Assembly (NCBI GenBank): GCA_016794525.1
Contig: JAEUJY010000012.1
Location: 16,584 to 80,583, forward strand
Direction of reading: 5' to 3'
From: Myxococcales bacterium
Lineage (GTDB): Bacteria > Myxococcota_A > Polyangia > Haliangiales > Haliangiaceae
Length of the DNA: 64,000 bases
The translations under genes were made by a program, and so were the position numbers. This document shows, piece after piece, positions 38,252-51,581 of this stretch (positions are counted from its first letter, which is position 1; each line of letters begins with the position of its first letter). The notes beneath the pieces were generated by a model. It saw only the letters and a list, made by a program, of their open reading frames with translations. It was not told where the DNA came from and searched no databases.

Positions 38252-39418
38252 ATGTCGCCCCCCACGCTGTCGTTCGCCTGCGCGCTGGCCCTCGCGGGGT
38301 GCACCTTCGTCCCCAGCGGCGACGCGACGCGCAGCGACGACGCGCCCGGTGGCGACGGCGGCGCCCCGATCGACGCCGCGCCCGGCGTCGACGGGCCGCA
38401 CGAGGACATCCACCACGTCGCGCTGGCGCAGGAGTACCTGGGCGACGCCGACGTCGAGATCACCGCGGCGGTCACCCTCGACACCACCGCGCTGGCGGTG
38501 ACCGCGGGCAGCGCGCCGGGCTTCACGCTGATGCAGGCGCCGGCCGAGGGCGGCGGCCCCGAGCTCGCGATCGCCCACGTCCGCGATCTCCGCGTCACCG
38601 GCACCCTGCGCGTCGTCGGCGCCCGCCCGCTGGTGATCATCGCGCGCTCGATCTCGATCGACGGCGAGCTCGACGGCGGCGGCCACGGCGGCACCCCGGG
38701 GCCGGGCGGCGGCGGGCCCGGCGGCGGCGCGGGGCACGGCCAGGACGGCCAGCGTCACGGGACGTTCAACGACACCGGCGGCGGCGGCGGCGGCTTCGCG
38801 ACCGCCGGCGCGATCGGCGGCAACGACGGCAACGGCGACGGCGGCGGCGGCGCGGCCTACGGCGACGCGATGCTGGCCGCGCTCGAGGGTGGCTCGGGCG
38901 GCGGCAGCGCCGACGGCGACTGCAGCGAAGGGCCGCCGGGCGCCGGCGGCGGCGCGGTGCAGCTCTACGCGACGGTGTCGATCGCGATCACCGGCAAGAT
39001 CAACGCCGGCGGCGGCGGCGGCGGCGGCGGCCACGGCTGCGCGTTCCAGTACACCGCCGGGCGCGGCGGCGGCAGCGGCGGCGCGATCTACCTGCAGGCG
39101 CCGCAGGTCGTGCTCGATGGGACGATCGCGGCCAACGGCGGCGGCGGCGGCGGCGGGGCCGACTTCAACGACGGCGGCGGCGGGCAGGACGGCGCGGTCG
39201 GCACCGCGCCGGCCAGCGGCGGCGACGCGGGCGGCGGCAACTACGGCGCGCGCGGCGGCGATGGCGGCACCGACGTCGCGCCGACCGCCGGCGGCGACAA
39301 CGACGGCGACGGCAACGGCGGCGGTGGCGGCGGCGCCGCAGGACGCATCGTCATCCGCACCCGCAACGCGCAGCTGCTGGGCACGTCGAGCCCGACCGCC
39401 GCCGTCGCGCCGTATTGA
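38252..39418 (+). CDS. Glycine-rich lipoprotein (paralogue 2)
   Basis: The product is 388 residues with a lipoprotein signal ending ALALAGC. It is a shorter paralogue of the preceding gene: a brief Asp/Ala linker (APIDAAPGVDGP), the shared LAIAHVRDLRVTGTLRVVGARPL block (also VLHVRNLVVSGTLSVRG in the neighbour), SISIDGELDGGG, Gly-rich runs with IAITGKINAGGG and a terminal RIVIRTRNA. The two genes are 49 nt apart and probably arose by tandem duplication followed by loss of most of the linker. Function unknown; lipid-anchored surface or outer-membrane protein expected. Confidence 0.78.
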   Translation: MSPPTLSFACALALAGCTFVPSGDATRSDDAPGGDGGAPIDAAPGVDGPHEDIHHVALAQEYLGDADVEITAAVTLDTTALAVTAGSAPGFTLMQAPAEGGGPELAIAHVRDLRVTGTLRVVGARPLVIIARSISIDGELDGGGHGGTPGPGGGGPGGGAGHGQDGQRHGTFNDTGGGGGGFATAGAIGGNDGNGDGGGGAAYGDAMLAALEGGSGGGSADGDCSEGPPGAGGGAVQLYATVSIAITGKINAGGGGGGGGHGCAFQYTAGRGGGSGGAIYLQAPQVVLDGTIAANGGGGGGGADFNDGGGGQDGAVGTAPASGGDAGGGNYGARGGDGGTDVAPTAGGDNDGDGNGGGGGGAAGRIVIRTRNAQLLGTSSPTAAVAPY

Positions 39419-39440
39419 GGCGCCGCGCGGGTGGCGGCCG

Positions 39441-39998
39441 CTACTCGCGATCGAGCTCGCCGGTCCAGTACAGGTAGTCGCGCCACGCGTCGGGGACCGA
39501 GCGCAGGCTGACCCGGATCGTCACCGCGGGCACCCAGTTTGGCTGCACCGGCAGCGCGCGCAGCTGCATGCCGGCCTGCCGCGGCGTGCGCCCGCCCTTG
39601 ACCCGGTTGCACTCGTGGCAGCAGGTGACGATGTTGGTCCAGTCGGTGGCGCCGCCCTGCGAGCGCGGCACGACGTGGTCGTAGGTCAGCTCGCTGACCG
39701 ACAGCCGCACCCCGCAGTACTGGCAGGTGTAGCCGTCGCGGGCGTAGATGTTGACCCGCGAGAACTTGACCGGCTTGTGGTGCCGGCGGAACGCGCGCAG
39801 GAGCCGCACCACCGCCGGGATCTTGATGACCACGGTCACCGAGCGCACGTCGTGGGCGTACTCCTCGACGACCTCGACCTTGCCCAGGAACAAGAGCGTG
39901 ATCGCCCGCTGCCACGAGATGATCTTGATGGGCTCGTAGCTCTGCGACAGGAGGAGGGTTGCGGTATGGGCCGGCGCGGCCTCCATCCCCCCGAACAT
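39441..39998 (-). CDS. HNH endonuclease-family protein
   Basis: The product is 185 residues. The HNH core has both zinc-type Cys pairs and the catalytic segment: YTCQYCGVRL, then LTYDHVVPRSQGG, then DWTNIVTCCHECNRVKGGR. The N-terminal half (LLLSQSYEPIKIISWQRAITLLFLGKVEVV) is the module typical of stand-alone HNH proteins found in many bacteria. It may nick or cut DNA in repair or other nucleic-acid processing; it is not linked to a restriction system or phage here. Start at 39998; a second ATG at 39986 would be four residues shorter. It is divergent from feoA and shares the intergenic space with the Fur box. Confidence 0.93.
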   Translation of the reverse strand: MFGGMEAAPAHTATLLLSQSYEPIKIISWQRAITLLFLGKVEVVEEYAHDVRSVTVVIKIPAVVRLLRAFRRHHKPVKFSRVNIYARDGYTCQYCGVRLSVSELTYDHVVPRSQGGATDWTNIVTCCHECNRVKGGRTPRQAGMQLRALPVQPNWVPAVTIRVSLRSVPDAWRDYLYWTGELDRE

Positions 39999-40053
39999 AG
40001 CATCCGCCTCGCGCCGGCGCTCCGCGCGGCACTACGCCGCGCCCCGGCAAACT

Positions 40054-40068
40054 TGAAAACGACTTTCA
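40054..40068. promoter_or_regulatory. Fur box overlapping the feoA promoter
   Basis: TGAAAACGACTTTCA has perfect TGAAA/TTTCA arms and matches the 7-1-7 Fur consensus at 11 of 15 bases. It overlaps a -35-like TTGAAA (40053-40058), with a -10-like TAGACC 17 nt further on (40076-40081). Iron-dependent repression of feoAB is the expected role. Confidence 0.7.
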
Positions 40069-40088
40069 GTTTTGCTAGACCTCCGGCG

Positions 40089-40309
40089 ATGCTCACGCTG
40101 GCCGAGGTCGAACGCCACGCCAAGGTCGCGATCGTCGCGGTCGACGGCGAGCGCGGCTTCCGGCGCCGGTTGCTCGAGCTCGGCCTGTGCCCGGGCACCG
40201 CGGTCGCGATCACCAACATCGCGCCGCTGGGAGATCCGCTCGAGATCGAGGTGCGCGGCGGGCGGCTGTCGATCCGCAAGGACGAGGCCGCGCAGATCCG
40301 CGTGCGGCG

Positions 40310-40313
<4 letters not shown>
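40089..40313 (+). CDS. feoA: FeoA-like ferrous iron transport accessory protein
   Basis: The product is 74 residues, the usual FeoA size, with the SH3-like fold pattern LTLAEVERHAKVAIVAV, FRRRLLELGLCPGTAVAI and IEVRGGRLSIRKDEAAQIRV. FeoA is a small cytoplasmic protein needed for efficient Fe(II) uptake by FeoB. The stop overlaps the feoB ATG by 4 nt (ATGA, 40310-40313). The -10-like TAGACC ends 7 nt before the ATG with no Shine-Dalgarno, so a leaderless mRNA is possible. A Fur box lies directly upstream. Confidence 0.93.
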
Positions 40314-42406
<2,093 letters not shown>

Positions 42407-42502
42407 CGCTCGGCGTCGAGGTCAGAGAACTCCCGAGGCGGCGACCGCCCACCGCGCGCGGTTGGCATCGACCGGGGGCGCCGCGTTACAATCTCCCGCG
42501 GG

Positions 42503-43675
42503 GTGTCTGACGTCGCGGAGAACACTGCGCTCGCCGAGTTGCTCGGCGCGATCGCCGATCGGCGGATCCGGCGCAAGGTCCAGAAGCTGCTGCAGCTCGG
42601 CGAGGAGGCGGTGCGCGCGCTGGGCGAGCTCGACGCCGCGCTGTACGTCCGCGAGGACGGCGAGGCGCAGATCCAGATCGTCGCCGACGCGGTGCTGAGC
42701 CACTTCCGCCGGCTGCTGGAGATGCTCGGCGTGCTGCGGCAAGAGGACGCACCGGCCGAGCCCGCGGCGGCGGCGCGGCCGTCGTCGCCGCGCATCCTCG
42801 CGGTGCGCACGATGAGCGACGAGCAGAAGTGGCGATCGCTGGTCCGCGAGATCGACACGCTGCAGTACGGCCTGAGCTCGGAGCTGCGCGAGTTCGATCG
42901 GCGGTTCTCCGACGCGCTGTCGCACGATCGGCAGGAGCAGGCGCTGGTCGATCTCAACGACGCGACGACCGCGCTGATGGACGGCGTCTTCGCGGTGATG
43001 GCGACGGTCTACGAGTGCTTCCTCGGGCACGCCGAGCCCGAGCGCATGATCCCCGGCCACCGCGACACGCTGGGCAAGGGCCTGGCGGTGCGGCGCGCGG
43101 TCGCCGAGCTACGCCGCACCGTCCGCACCTTCAACCGCGCGATCCAGGACCGCGCGACCCCGCCGGCGGAGGCCGAGTCGAACTACCGCGGCGTCGTCGC
43201 GGCGATGGTCGACTTCATCGAGCGCGACGTCTTCTTCTACCTGCGCTCCGACACCCGGAAGGAGTTCGCCAACTTCCGCGAGGTGCTGGAGCCCGGCGAC
43301 GCCGCGCGCAACCGCCTCGACTGCGAGGGCTTCGACAAGTACCTCGACTCGCTGGCGTTCCTGTCGCAGCGCGGCGTGCTGATCAAGCACGACACCGACC
43401 TCAAGGCGAAGATCGCCGCCGAGCTCGGCCGCGCCGTGACCTACGCGGCGGTGCTGCCCGAGCTGGTGTGCGACGTGTTCCAGGAGTCGTTCGTGAAGGC
43501 CGAGCGCCTGTTCGGCCTGAGCGATCAGATCGACACGATCGTCGAGCAGTGGACGCTGCTGCCGCCCGCCGCCCGCACCGACGTCGACGCGATCGTGCCG
43601 CTGGCGCGCGCGCTGCTCGAGCTGGTTCGCCCGCCGCCCGCCGCGGCGCCGCCGACCAGCGGCGACTTCTTCTGA
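42503..43675 (+). CDS. Unrecognised helical protein
   Basis: The product is 390 residues from a GTG preceded by no clear Shine-Dalgarno. I do not recognise a family. It appears all-helical and soluble, without signal or membrane segments. Two charged heptad-like stretches (about 20-80 and 110-150: [23 protein letters not shown]) flank an Ala/Pro linker. Later parts include [54 protein letters not shown] and a C-terminal LLELVRPPP. The codon use and GC match the neighbours. It lies between feoB (96-nt gap) and the convergent kinase. Confidence 0.7.
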   Translation: MSDVAENTALAELLGAIADRRIRRKVQKLLQLGEEAVRALGELDAALYVREDGEAQIQIVADAVLSHFRRLLEMLGVLRQEDAPAEPAAAARPSSPRILAVRTMSDEQKWRSLVREIDTLQYGLSSELREFDRRFSDALSHDRQEQALVDLNDATTALMDGVFAVMATVYECFLGHAEPERMIPGHRDTLGKGLAVRRAVAELRRTVRTFNRAIQDRATPPAEAESNYRGVVAAMVDFIERDVFFYLRSDTRKEFANFREVLEPGDAARNRLDCEGFDKYLDSLAFLSQRGVLIKHDTDLKAKIAAELGRAVTYAAVLPELVCDVFQESFVKAERLFGLSDQIDTIVEQWTLLPPAARTDVDAIVPLARALLELVRPPPAAAPPTSGDFF

Positions 43676-43693
43676 ACGCCGTCCCTGGGAGCG

Positions 43694-45670
<1,977 letters not shown>

Positions 45671-45684
45671 CCGACGACGATAGC

Positions 45685-46593
45685 CTAGGGCTCGGGGATC
45701 GACAGCACCACCGGCAGGTGATCGCTGACGTTCGCGAGGTAGCCCGGGAACTGGACGTCCAGCGGCGGGATCACCGCCGCGCGATCGCCGGCCAGGCCGT
45801 CGAGGGCGACGCTGGTGAGGATGTGGTCGATCACCTTGCCCGACGGGATGAAGCTGGCGGCGCCGCCGCTGGCCGCCGCGGCGGTGCGCATCCGGTAGGC
45901 GTCGGGGGCCAGGAGCGGGGTCAGGACCTGAGAGCCGTCGGTCAGCGCCTCGTTGTAGTCGCCCATCACCACGAACTCGGGGTCGCCGGCGCCGGCGAGG
46001 TGGCTGCGCAGGTAGCCGTCGAGCGTGCGCGCCGCGGCGGCCCGGCGATCGGCGTCGGCGGCGTCGGCGCCGGCCTTGAGGTGCACGCCGATCACGTCGA
46101 CGGTCAGCGCGCCGACGGTCACCGGCACCCGGAACGGCGGCCGGGGGAAGCCGTAGCTGTCGGTGACGAACAGGAGCTCCGGCGTGCCGACCGTGACCAG
46201 GCCGCGGCGGTAGATGAGGCCGATCTTCTGGTACGAGGTCGGCGTGTAGGCGTGGGTCGACAGCACCGCGTCGTACGCCGGCAGCCGGTCGAGCAGCTCA
46301 CGCCACGCCGCCAGGCTGGCGATCTCCTCGACGACGATCACGTCGAGATCGAGGCTGGTGATCAGATCGGCGACGTAGGCCGGCGTGCGTGACGTCGCCG
46401 GGAAGTTCTCGATGTTCCAGCACGCCAGGTCGAGCGTCGTCGCCGAGCCGACCGCGGGCACGACGTCGACGCGCGGCGGCGGGTAGGCGTCGGTCGCGAC
46501 CGCGTCGATCGCCGCGTCGGGCGTCGCCGCGCCGCCGTCGACCAGATCGCACGCCGCCAGCGTGGCCAGGATCACGGCGGCGACGGCGCGCAT
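45685..46593 (-). CDS. Endonuclease/exonuclease/phosphatase-family lipoprotein
   Basis: The product is 302 residues from the ATG at 46593; a GTG at 46608 would add five. It has a lipoprotein signal ([15 protein letters not shown]) and an Asp/Ala linker ([17 protein letters not shown]). The EEP fold motifs follow in order: [48 protein letters not shown] and SDHLPVVL, giving all metal and catalytic residues (Asn, Glu, Asp, Asn, Asp, His). It probably hydrolyses phosphodiesters outside the cytoplasm, such as extracellular DNA. It lies between the COG2509 FAD gene (41-nt gap) and the kinase. Confidence 0.9.
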   Translation of the reverse strand: MRAVAAVILATLAACDLVDGGAATPDAAIDAVATDAYPPPRVDVVPAVGSATTLDLACWNIENFPATSRTPAYVADLITSLDLDVIVVEEIASLAAWRELLDRLPAYDAVLSTHAYTPTSYQKIGLIYRRGLVTVGTPELLFVTDSYGFPRPPFRVPVTVGALTVDVIGVHLKAGADAADADRRAAAARTLDGYLRSHLAGAGDPEFVVMGDYNEALTDGSQVLTPLLAPDAYRMRTAAAASGGAASFIPSGKVIDHILTSVALDGLAGDRAAVIPPLDVQFPGYLANVSDHLPVVLSIPEP

Positions 46594-46634
46594 CCCTCCG
46601 CGTACCACGGCGGCCGCCGGACGTCAGCCGACGT

Positions 46635-48236
46635 TCAGCCCACGATCGCGCGCGCGACGCGGATCCCGTCGAGGGCCGCCGAGACGATGCCGCCGGCGTA
46701 GCCCGCGCCCTCGCCGGCCGGGTACAGGTCGGCGAGCGTCGGCGACGCCAGCGTGGTCGGATCGCGCGGCACCCGGACCGGGCTCGACGTGCGCGACTCG
46801 ACGCCGACCACCACCGCGTCGGCCGAGACGTAGCCGCGCAGCTGCTGATCGAAGCGGCCCAGCGCGACCCGCATCCGCGCCGCGAGATCGAGCCCCGACG
46901 CCGCCAGCACCTCGCCGACGTCGGTGGCGGTGACGCCGGGCACGTAGCTCGACGGCGGCGCCGTGGTCGAGCCGCGCCCGGCGACGAAGTCGGCCACCCG
47001 GGTCGCGGGCGCCTTGAGCTGGCCGCCGCCGGCGACCGCCGCGGCGACCTCGAGCCGGCGCTGCAGCTCGACGCCGGCCAGCGGGCCGGTCAGCCCCAGC
47101 GCGGCCAGGTCGGCCTCCTCGATCGCCACCACCAGGCCGCTGTTGGCGAACGGCGAGTCGCGGCGCGACAGGCTCATGCCGTTGACGACGACGCCGTCGA
47201 CCTCGGTGGCCGCGGGGACGATCCAGCCACCCGGGCACATGCAGAACGAGAACACGCCGCGCTGGCCGCCAGGGCCGTCGGTGGTGTGGGCCAGCCGGTA
47301 GGGCGCGGCGCTCAGCCGCGGGTGGCCGGCGGCGCCGCCGTACTGCGCGCGATCGATCAGCGCCTGCGGGTGCTCGATGCGGACGCCGACGGCGAACGGC
47401 TTGGCCGCCAGCGTGACGCCGGCGTCGACCAAGAGCGGCCAGACGTCGCGCGCCGAGTGGCCGGTCGCCACCACCACCGCGCGGCCGGTGAGCTGGCGAC
47501 CGTCGGCCAGGCGCACGCCGGCGACCCGGCGCTGGCCGCGGTGGTCCTCGACCAGGAAGCCCACCACCTTGGCCGGCAGCTCGAAGCGCACGCCCAGCGC
47601 GACCAGCCGCTCGCGCATCGCGGTCAGCACCTTGGGCAGGCGGTTCGAGCCGATGTGCGGGCGCGCGTCGACGAGGATCTCGGCCGGCGCGCCGTGCAGC
47701 GCGAGGATCTCGATGACGTCGCGGACGTCGCCGCGCTTGTGCGCGCGGGTGTAGAGCTTGCCGTCGGAGTACGTGCCGGCGCCGCCCTCGCCGAAGCAGT
47801 AGTTGCTGTCGGGATCGACGCGGCCGTGCTGGGTCAGGCCCTTGAGGTCGCGGCGGCGCGCCTGCACCAGCTTGCCGCGATCGAGGACGATCGACGCGAC
47901 GCCGTGGCGCGCCAGCTCGTAGGCGCAGTACAGGCCGGCCGGGCCGGCGCCGACGACGATCACCGGGTCGCCGCTCACCGCCCGCGGCAGCGGCGCGGCC
48001 AGCGGCGGCGGCTCGGCCGGGCGCGCGCCGACGGTCAGGTGGAACCGCACGCGGCGGTGGCGGGCGTCGATCGCGCGGCGCCGCACCTCGAGCGGCGGCA
48101 GGCCCTCGGGCGCGACCGACAGCTTGTCGGCCACCGCCGCCCGCACGGTCGGGTGGTCGGCGTCGAGGCTCGGCGCGTCGAGCGGCAGGTCGAGCTCGAG
48201 CTCGAGCTCGTCGTCCCAGGCCACCGGCTCGATCAT
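46635..48236 (-). CDS. FAD-dependent dehydrogenase of the COG2509 type
   Basis: The product is 533 residues. After an N-terminal segment typical of COG2509 (RRRAIDARHRRVRFHLTVGA) comes the dinucleotide fold VIVVGAGPAGLYCAYELARHG near residue 95, an SNYCFGEGGAGTYSDGKLYTR block, the mid-domain VVATGHSARD, HSFCMCPGG-like SFCMCPGGWIV, and a C-terminal LYPAGEGAGYAGGIVSAALDG. The long acidic start (DDELELELDLPLD) is unusual. The family is a conserved uncharacterised flavoprotein. The ATG overlaps the upstream 3D-domain gene (ATGA). Confidence 0.93.
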   Translation of the reverse strand: MIEPVAWDDELELELDLPLDAPSLDADHPTVRAAVADKLSVAPEGLPPLEVRRRAIDARHRRVRFHLTVGARPAEPPPLAAPLPRAVSGDPVIVVGAGPAGLYCAYELARHGVASIVLDRGKLVQARRRDLKGLTQHGRVDPDSNYCFGEGGAGTYSDGKLYTRAHKRGDVRDVIEILALHGAPAEILVDARPHIGSNRLPKVLTAMRERLVALGVRFELPAKVVGFLVEDHRGQRRVAGVRLADGRQLTGRAVVVATGHSARDVWPLLVDAGVTLAAKPFAVGVRIEHPQALIDRAQYGGAAGHPRLSAAPYRLAHTTDGPGGQRGVFSFCMCPGGWIVPAATEVDGVVVNGMSLSRRDSPFANSGLVVAIEEADLAALGLTGPLAGVELQRRLEVAAAVAGGGQLKAPATRVADFVAGRGSTTAPPSSYVPGVTATDVGEVLAASGLDLAARMRVALGRFDQQLRGYVSADAVVVGVESRTSSPVRVPRDPTTLASPTLADLYPAGEGAGYAGGIVSAALDGIRVARAIVG

Positions 48237-48907
48237 GGGCAGCGGGCTCCGCCGTCGTGGACCGTCACCCGATCGAGCCCGAGCGCGCCGTCGAGCGCGC
48301 GGTAGCTGGCGATCAGCCCGACGAACCAGTCGATGTGGGTGCCGACGATGCCGCCGCCGGTGTCGGCGGCGAGCACGCAGCCGTCGTGGACGAAGCCTCC
48401 CCACGGCGCGGCGCCCGGCACGGCGACGCCGTCGAACTCGGCCACCCACAGCCTGGTGCCGTAGGGGATCACCGCCGGGTCGACCGCGATCGAGCGGTAC
48501 GGGACCAGCGGGCGGTCCTGGACGCCGGTACCCCACGGGTGATCGGCGGGCGGCTCGACGTAGCACGGCGAGCGCGCGCAGCCGCAGCCGCCGTCGACGT
48601 TGATCAGCCGGCCGTCGCTCAGGCGGCCGGTGCCCTCGATGTCGACCGCCGACGCGAAGCCGGGCCGGACCGTGGCCAGCGCGGCACAGCCCGGCCGGTA
48701 CAGCGTCACCGTGGCGGCGCCGCTGTAGTCGTCCTCGGAGGTCACCCAGTAGTAGGTGAGCTGGAAGCTGCCCCGCGCGGCGCCGGCCGGCGGGCGCGCG
48801 GCGTCGATCGGCGGAGCCGCGGCGTCGATCTCGGCCGCCGCGTCGACCTCGGGGGTCGGCGATCCGCTGCACGCGGCGGTCAGGAGCGCGATCGCGAGCC
48901 AGCGCAT
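48233..48907 (-). CDS. 3D-domain lipoprotein
   Basis: The product is 224 residues from the ATG at 48907 (a GTG at 48925 is upstream). It has a lipoprotein signal (MRWLAIALLTAAC) and an Ala/Asp linker (VDAAAEIDAAAPPIDAA). The C-terminal half is a 3D domain, named for three Asp residues: SIAVDPAVIPYGTRLWV, AADTGGGIVGTHIDWFVG. This double-psi-barrel-like fold occurs in MltA and YuiC-type peptidoglycan lytic enzymes; the catalytic Asp pattern is intact. A role in cell-wall turnover at the outer membrane is likely. Two Cys pairs (CGCARSPC) suggest disulfides. Its stop overlaps the FAD dehydrogenase start by 4 nt. Confidence 0.88.
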   Translation of the reverse strand: MRWLAIALLTAACSGSPTPEVDAAAEIDAAAPPIDAARPPAGAARGSFQLTYYWVTSEDDYSGAATVTLYRPGCAALATVRPGFASAVDIEGTGRLSDGRLINVDGGCGCARSPCYVEPPADHPWGTGVQDRPLVPYRSIAVDPAVIPYGTRLWVAEFDGVAVPGAAPWGGFVHDGCVLAADTGGGIVGTHIDWFVGLIASYRALDGALGLDRVTVHDGGARCP

Positions 48908-48973
48908 CGGCGCGCATCCTGCCACGGCGATCGCCGCCGGTGGGGCCCGGACGGCGCCGATCGCACGCGGCGC

Positions 48974-50428
48974 TCAGGCGCTGGCGCGGTGGCCGCGCGC
49001 GCCGCGCGCCGCCAGATCCTGCGCGAGGTGCGCGATCAGATCGAGCGCGGTCGCGACCCGCGGCGTCAGCGGCTGCCCGCACGACAGCCGCAGGCACGCG
49101 CTGAAGCGCTGCTGCCGCGCCGAGAAGATCGGCCCCGGCGCGATCGCGACGCCGCGGGCCAGCGCGCGCTCCTGCAGCACCAGCGTGTCGACCGCGCCCG
49201 GCAGCTCGATCCACAGGACGAAGCCGCCGCGCGGCGCCGACACCCGCGTGCCGTCGGGGAAGCGGGCCAGCACCTCCTCGCGGTAGCGCGCGACCTGGCC
49301 GGCGACGACGTGGCGCAGCCGCCGCAGGTGGCGATCGTAGCTGCCCGACGACAGCATCTCGGCCACCGCCATGCCGGTCAGCGTCGGGCACGCCAGCGAC
49401 TGCGAGAACTTCAGCCGCTCGATGTCGTCCTGGTAGCGCCCGGGCGCGATCCACCCGACCCGGTAGCCCGGCGCCAGCGTCTTGGACACCGAGCCGCACA
49501 GCAGCACCCGGCCGTCCTTGTCCCAGGCCTTGATCGGCCGCGGCCGCGCGCCGTCGAAGCACAGCTCGCCGTAGACGTCGTCCTCGATGATCGGCACGTC
49601 GTGGCGCACCGCCAGCGCGTACAGCGCGGCCTTGGCGTCGTCGGGCATGATCGAGCCGAGCGGGTTGGCCGCGGTCGGCATCGTCACGATCGCGCGGATC
49701 GGCGTGGCCTTGAGCGCGTCGTGCAGCGCCGCCAGGTCGATGCCGGTGCGCGGGTGGGCCGGCACCTCGACCACCTTGAGCCCGAGCGCCTCGATCGTCT
49801 GCAGGATGCCGAAGTAGGTCGGCGACTCGACGACGACGGCGTCGCCGGGCCGCGCCACCGCGCGCAGCGCCAGCGTGATCGCCTCGGTGGCGCCGATCGT
49901 CGCGACGAAGTCGTGCTCGGTCATCGGCGCGCCCCAGCTGATCGAGCGCCGGGCCAGCGCCCGCCGCAGCGTCGCCAGCCCGGGCGGGGTGTCGTCGCGG
50001 GCGCCCAGCGTCGACACCTCGCGCGCCAGCGCCGCGGCGATGCGGTTGAGCTGCGCGACCTTGAGCGTGCCGGGGTCGAGGTACGCGGCGGCCAGCGGCA
50101 CGACGCCGGGGTCGCGCAGCGCCGCGATCAAGCGGGCGATGCCGTCGGACACCGCCGGCCGGGTCGCCGTCACCGACTTGCGCGGCGGCCGCGGCGCGTC
50201 GCCGTCGTCGGTGCGCCGGCGCACGAAGTACCCCGACTTGGGCCGGGCCTCGATCAGCCCGGTGCCCTCGAGCACGCTGTACGCCTGGACGACGGTCGCC
50301 ACCGACAGCGCGCGATCCTCGGCCAGCCGACGCACCGACGGCAGCTTGCCGCCGGCGCGCAGCGCGCCGCGCTCGATCGCGTCGCCCAGCTCCGCCGCCA
50401 GCTGCTCGTAGAGGTAGTCGCTGGGCAT
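48974..50428 (-). CDS. MocR/GntR-type PLP-dependent transcriptional regulator
   Basis: The product is 484 residues from the ATG at 50428. The GntR winged helix is N-terminal (YEQLAAELGDAIERGALRAG, KLPSVRRLAEDRALSVATV). The aminotransferase-fold domain (about 115-484) has SPTYFGILQTIEALG, TMPTAANPLGS and the PLP lysine Lys316 in SVSKTLAPGYRVGW. MocR proteins sense PLP or amino compounds and activate or repress adjacent genes. A -10-like TACACT (50439-50444) ends 10 nt upstream of the ATG. The divergent EamA transporter and a pair of 15-bp inverted repeats are the likely target region. Confidence 0.94.
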   Translation of the reverse strand: MPSDYLYEQLAAELGDAIERGALRAGGKLPSVRRLAEDRALSVATVVQAYSVLEGTGLIEARPKSGYFVRRRTDDGDAPRPPRKSVTATRPAVSDGIARLIAALRDPGVVPLAAAYLDPGTLKVAQLNRIAAALAREVSTLGARDDTPPGLATLRRALARRSISWGAPMTEHDFVATIGATEAITLALRAVARPGDAVVVESPTYFGILQTIEALGLKVVEVPAHPRTGIDLAALHDALKATPIRAIVTMPTAANPLGSIMPDDAKAALYALAVRHDVPIIEDDVYGELCFDGARPRPIKAWDKDGRVLLCGSVSKTLAPGYRVGWIAPGRYQDDIERLKFSQSLACPTLTGMAVAEMLSSGSYDRHLRRLRHVVAGQVARYREEVLARFPDGTRVSAPRGGFVLWIELPGAVDTLVLQERALARGVAIAPGPIFSARQQRFSACLRLSCGQPLTPRVATALDLIAHLAQDLAARGARGHRASA

Positions 50429-50461
50429 CGCACGGCGCAGTGTATCGTTCGCTCCTGCACG

Positions 50462-50553
50462 CGACCAGCACAGATCCCGCCGCCGCCGGCGGCACAGCGG
50501 GACGTGGGTGTGTATCGGTGGGATGCCGGCGCGCGCGCGATCTGTGCTGGTCG
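50462..50553. promoter_or_regulatory. Distant 15-bp inverted repeat between mocR and EamA genes
   Basis: The arm CGACCAGCACAGATC (50462-50476) and its exact reverse complement (50539-50553) are separated by 62 bp, centred in the divergent intergenic region. MocR dimers bind widely spaced paired sites, so this is a plausible operator for the MocR protein encoded beside it. Confidence 0.6.
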
Positions 50554-50607
50554 GCGGGATCGCAACTGTCGCTGGCCGCGATCGCGGTCGGTGCCACACT
50601 GGCCGCC

Positions 50608-51531
50608 ATGTCCACCGGCCCCATCGCGTCGATCGCGCCGAGCGCGGCCGCGCCGGCGACCCGCTCGACGACGCTGGTGGTCGCGCTGGCCGCGGTCTAC
50701 GTGATCTGGGGCTCGACCTACCTGGCGATGCGGGTCGTCGTCGAGTCGATGCCGCCGCTGGGCATGGGCGCCGCGCGGTTCACGGTGGCCGGCGCGATCC
50801 TGCTGGTGGTCGCGCGCGCCACCGGCGCGGCGTGGCCGACCCGCCGGCAGTGGCTGGCGGCGCTGCCGGTGGGCGCGCTCCTGTGCGTCGGCGGCAACGG
50901 CCTGGTCGCGATCGCCGAGACCCAGGTGTCGTCGGGGATCGCCGCGCTGGTGTGCGCGACGATGCCGCTGTGGATGGCGGTGTTCGCGACCGCCACCGGC
51001 GAGCGGCCCAGCGGCCGCGAGTGGCTCGGCATCGGCGTCGGCCTGGCCGGCGTGGCGATCCTGGTCGGCGGCGCCGAGCTGGCGGCGACGCCGGGCGCCG
51101 CGCTGATCCTGTGCGCGTCGCCGCTGTGCTGGGCGCTGGGCTCGGTGCTGGCCAAGCGGCTGGCGCTGGCGCCGGGGCTGGCGGGCGCCGGCTCGCAGAT
51201 GCTGCTCGGCGGGATGTGCCTGCTGGTGACCGCCGCGGCGCGCGGCGAGGGCTGGCCGGCCCACGCCACCGCGCGCTCGCTGGGCGCGCTGGCCTACCTG
51301 CTGGTCGCCGGCTCGCTGATCGGCTTCACCGCGTACGCGTGGCTCTTGCGCAACGCGCGGCCCGCGGTCGCCACCAGCTACGCGTTCGTGAACCCGGTGC
51401 TGGCGGTCATGCTCGGCGTGCTGCTCTACGACGAGCCGCTGACCCGGCCGACGCTGATCGCCGCGCCGCTGGTGATCGCCGCGGTGATCCTGGTGATCGG
51501 CGGCCGCCGCGCGCCCGCCGCCAAGTCGTAG
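50608..51531 (+). CDS. EamA/DMT-superfamily transporter
   Basis: The product is 307 residues with ten predicted membrane helices in two EamA repeats (about 20-150 and 160-300). Signatures include YVIWGSTYLAMRVVVESMPP, the first repeat's WLAALPVGALLCVGGNGLVAIAE, and the second repeat's LGALAYLLVAGSLIGFTAYAWLLR and YAFVNPVLAVMLGVLLYDEPLT. Members export amino acids, nucleotides or drugs. It is divergent from a MocR-type regulator across 179 nt, a pairing seen in other bacteria, so regulation by that protein is likely. A -10-like CACACT lies 7 nt before the ATG. Confidence 0.94.
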   Translation: MSTGPIASIAPSAAAPATRSTTLVVALAAVYVIWGSTYLAMRVVVESMPPLGMGAARFTVAGAILLVVARATGAAWPTRRQWLAALPVGALLCVGGNGLVAIAETQVSSGIAALVCATMPLWMAVFATATGERPSGREWLGIGVGLAGVAILVGGAELAATPGAALILCASPLCWALGSVLAKRLALAPGLAGAGSQMLLGGMCLLVTAAARGEGWPAHATARSLGALAYLLVAGSLIGFTAYAWLLRNARPAVATSYAFVNPVLAVMLGVLLYDEPLTRPTLIAAPLVIAAVILVIGGRRAPAAKS

Positions 51532-51581
51532 CAGCTCCTGACGGCGCAGCCCCAGCGAGATAGCCTCGCTGGCGCTCGGCT

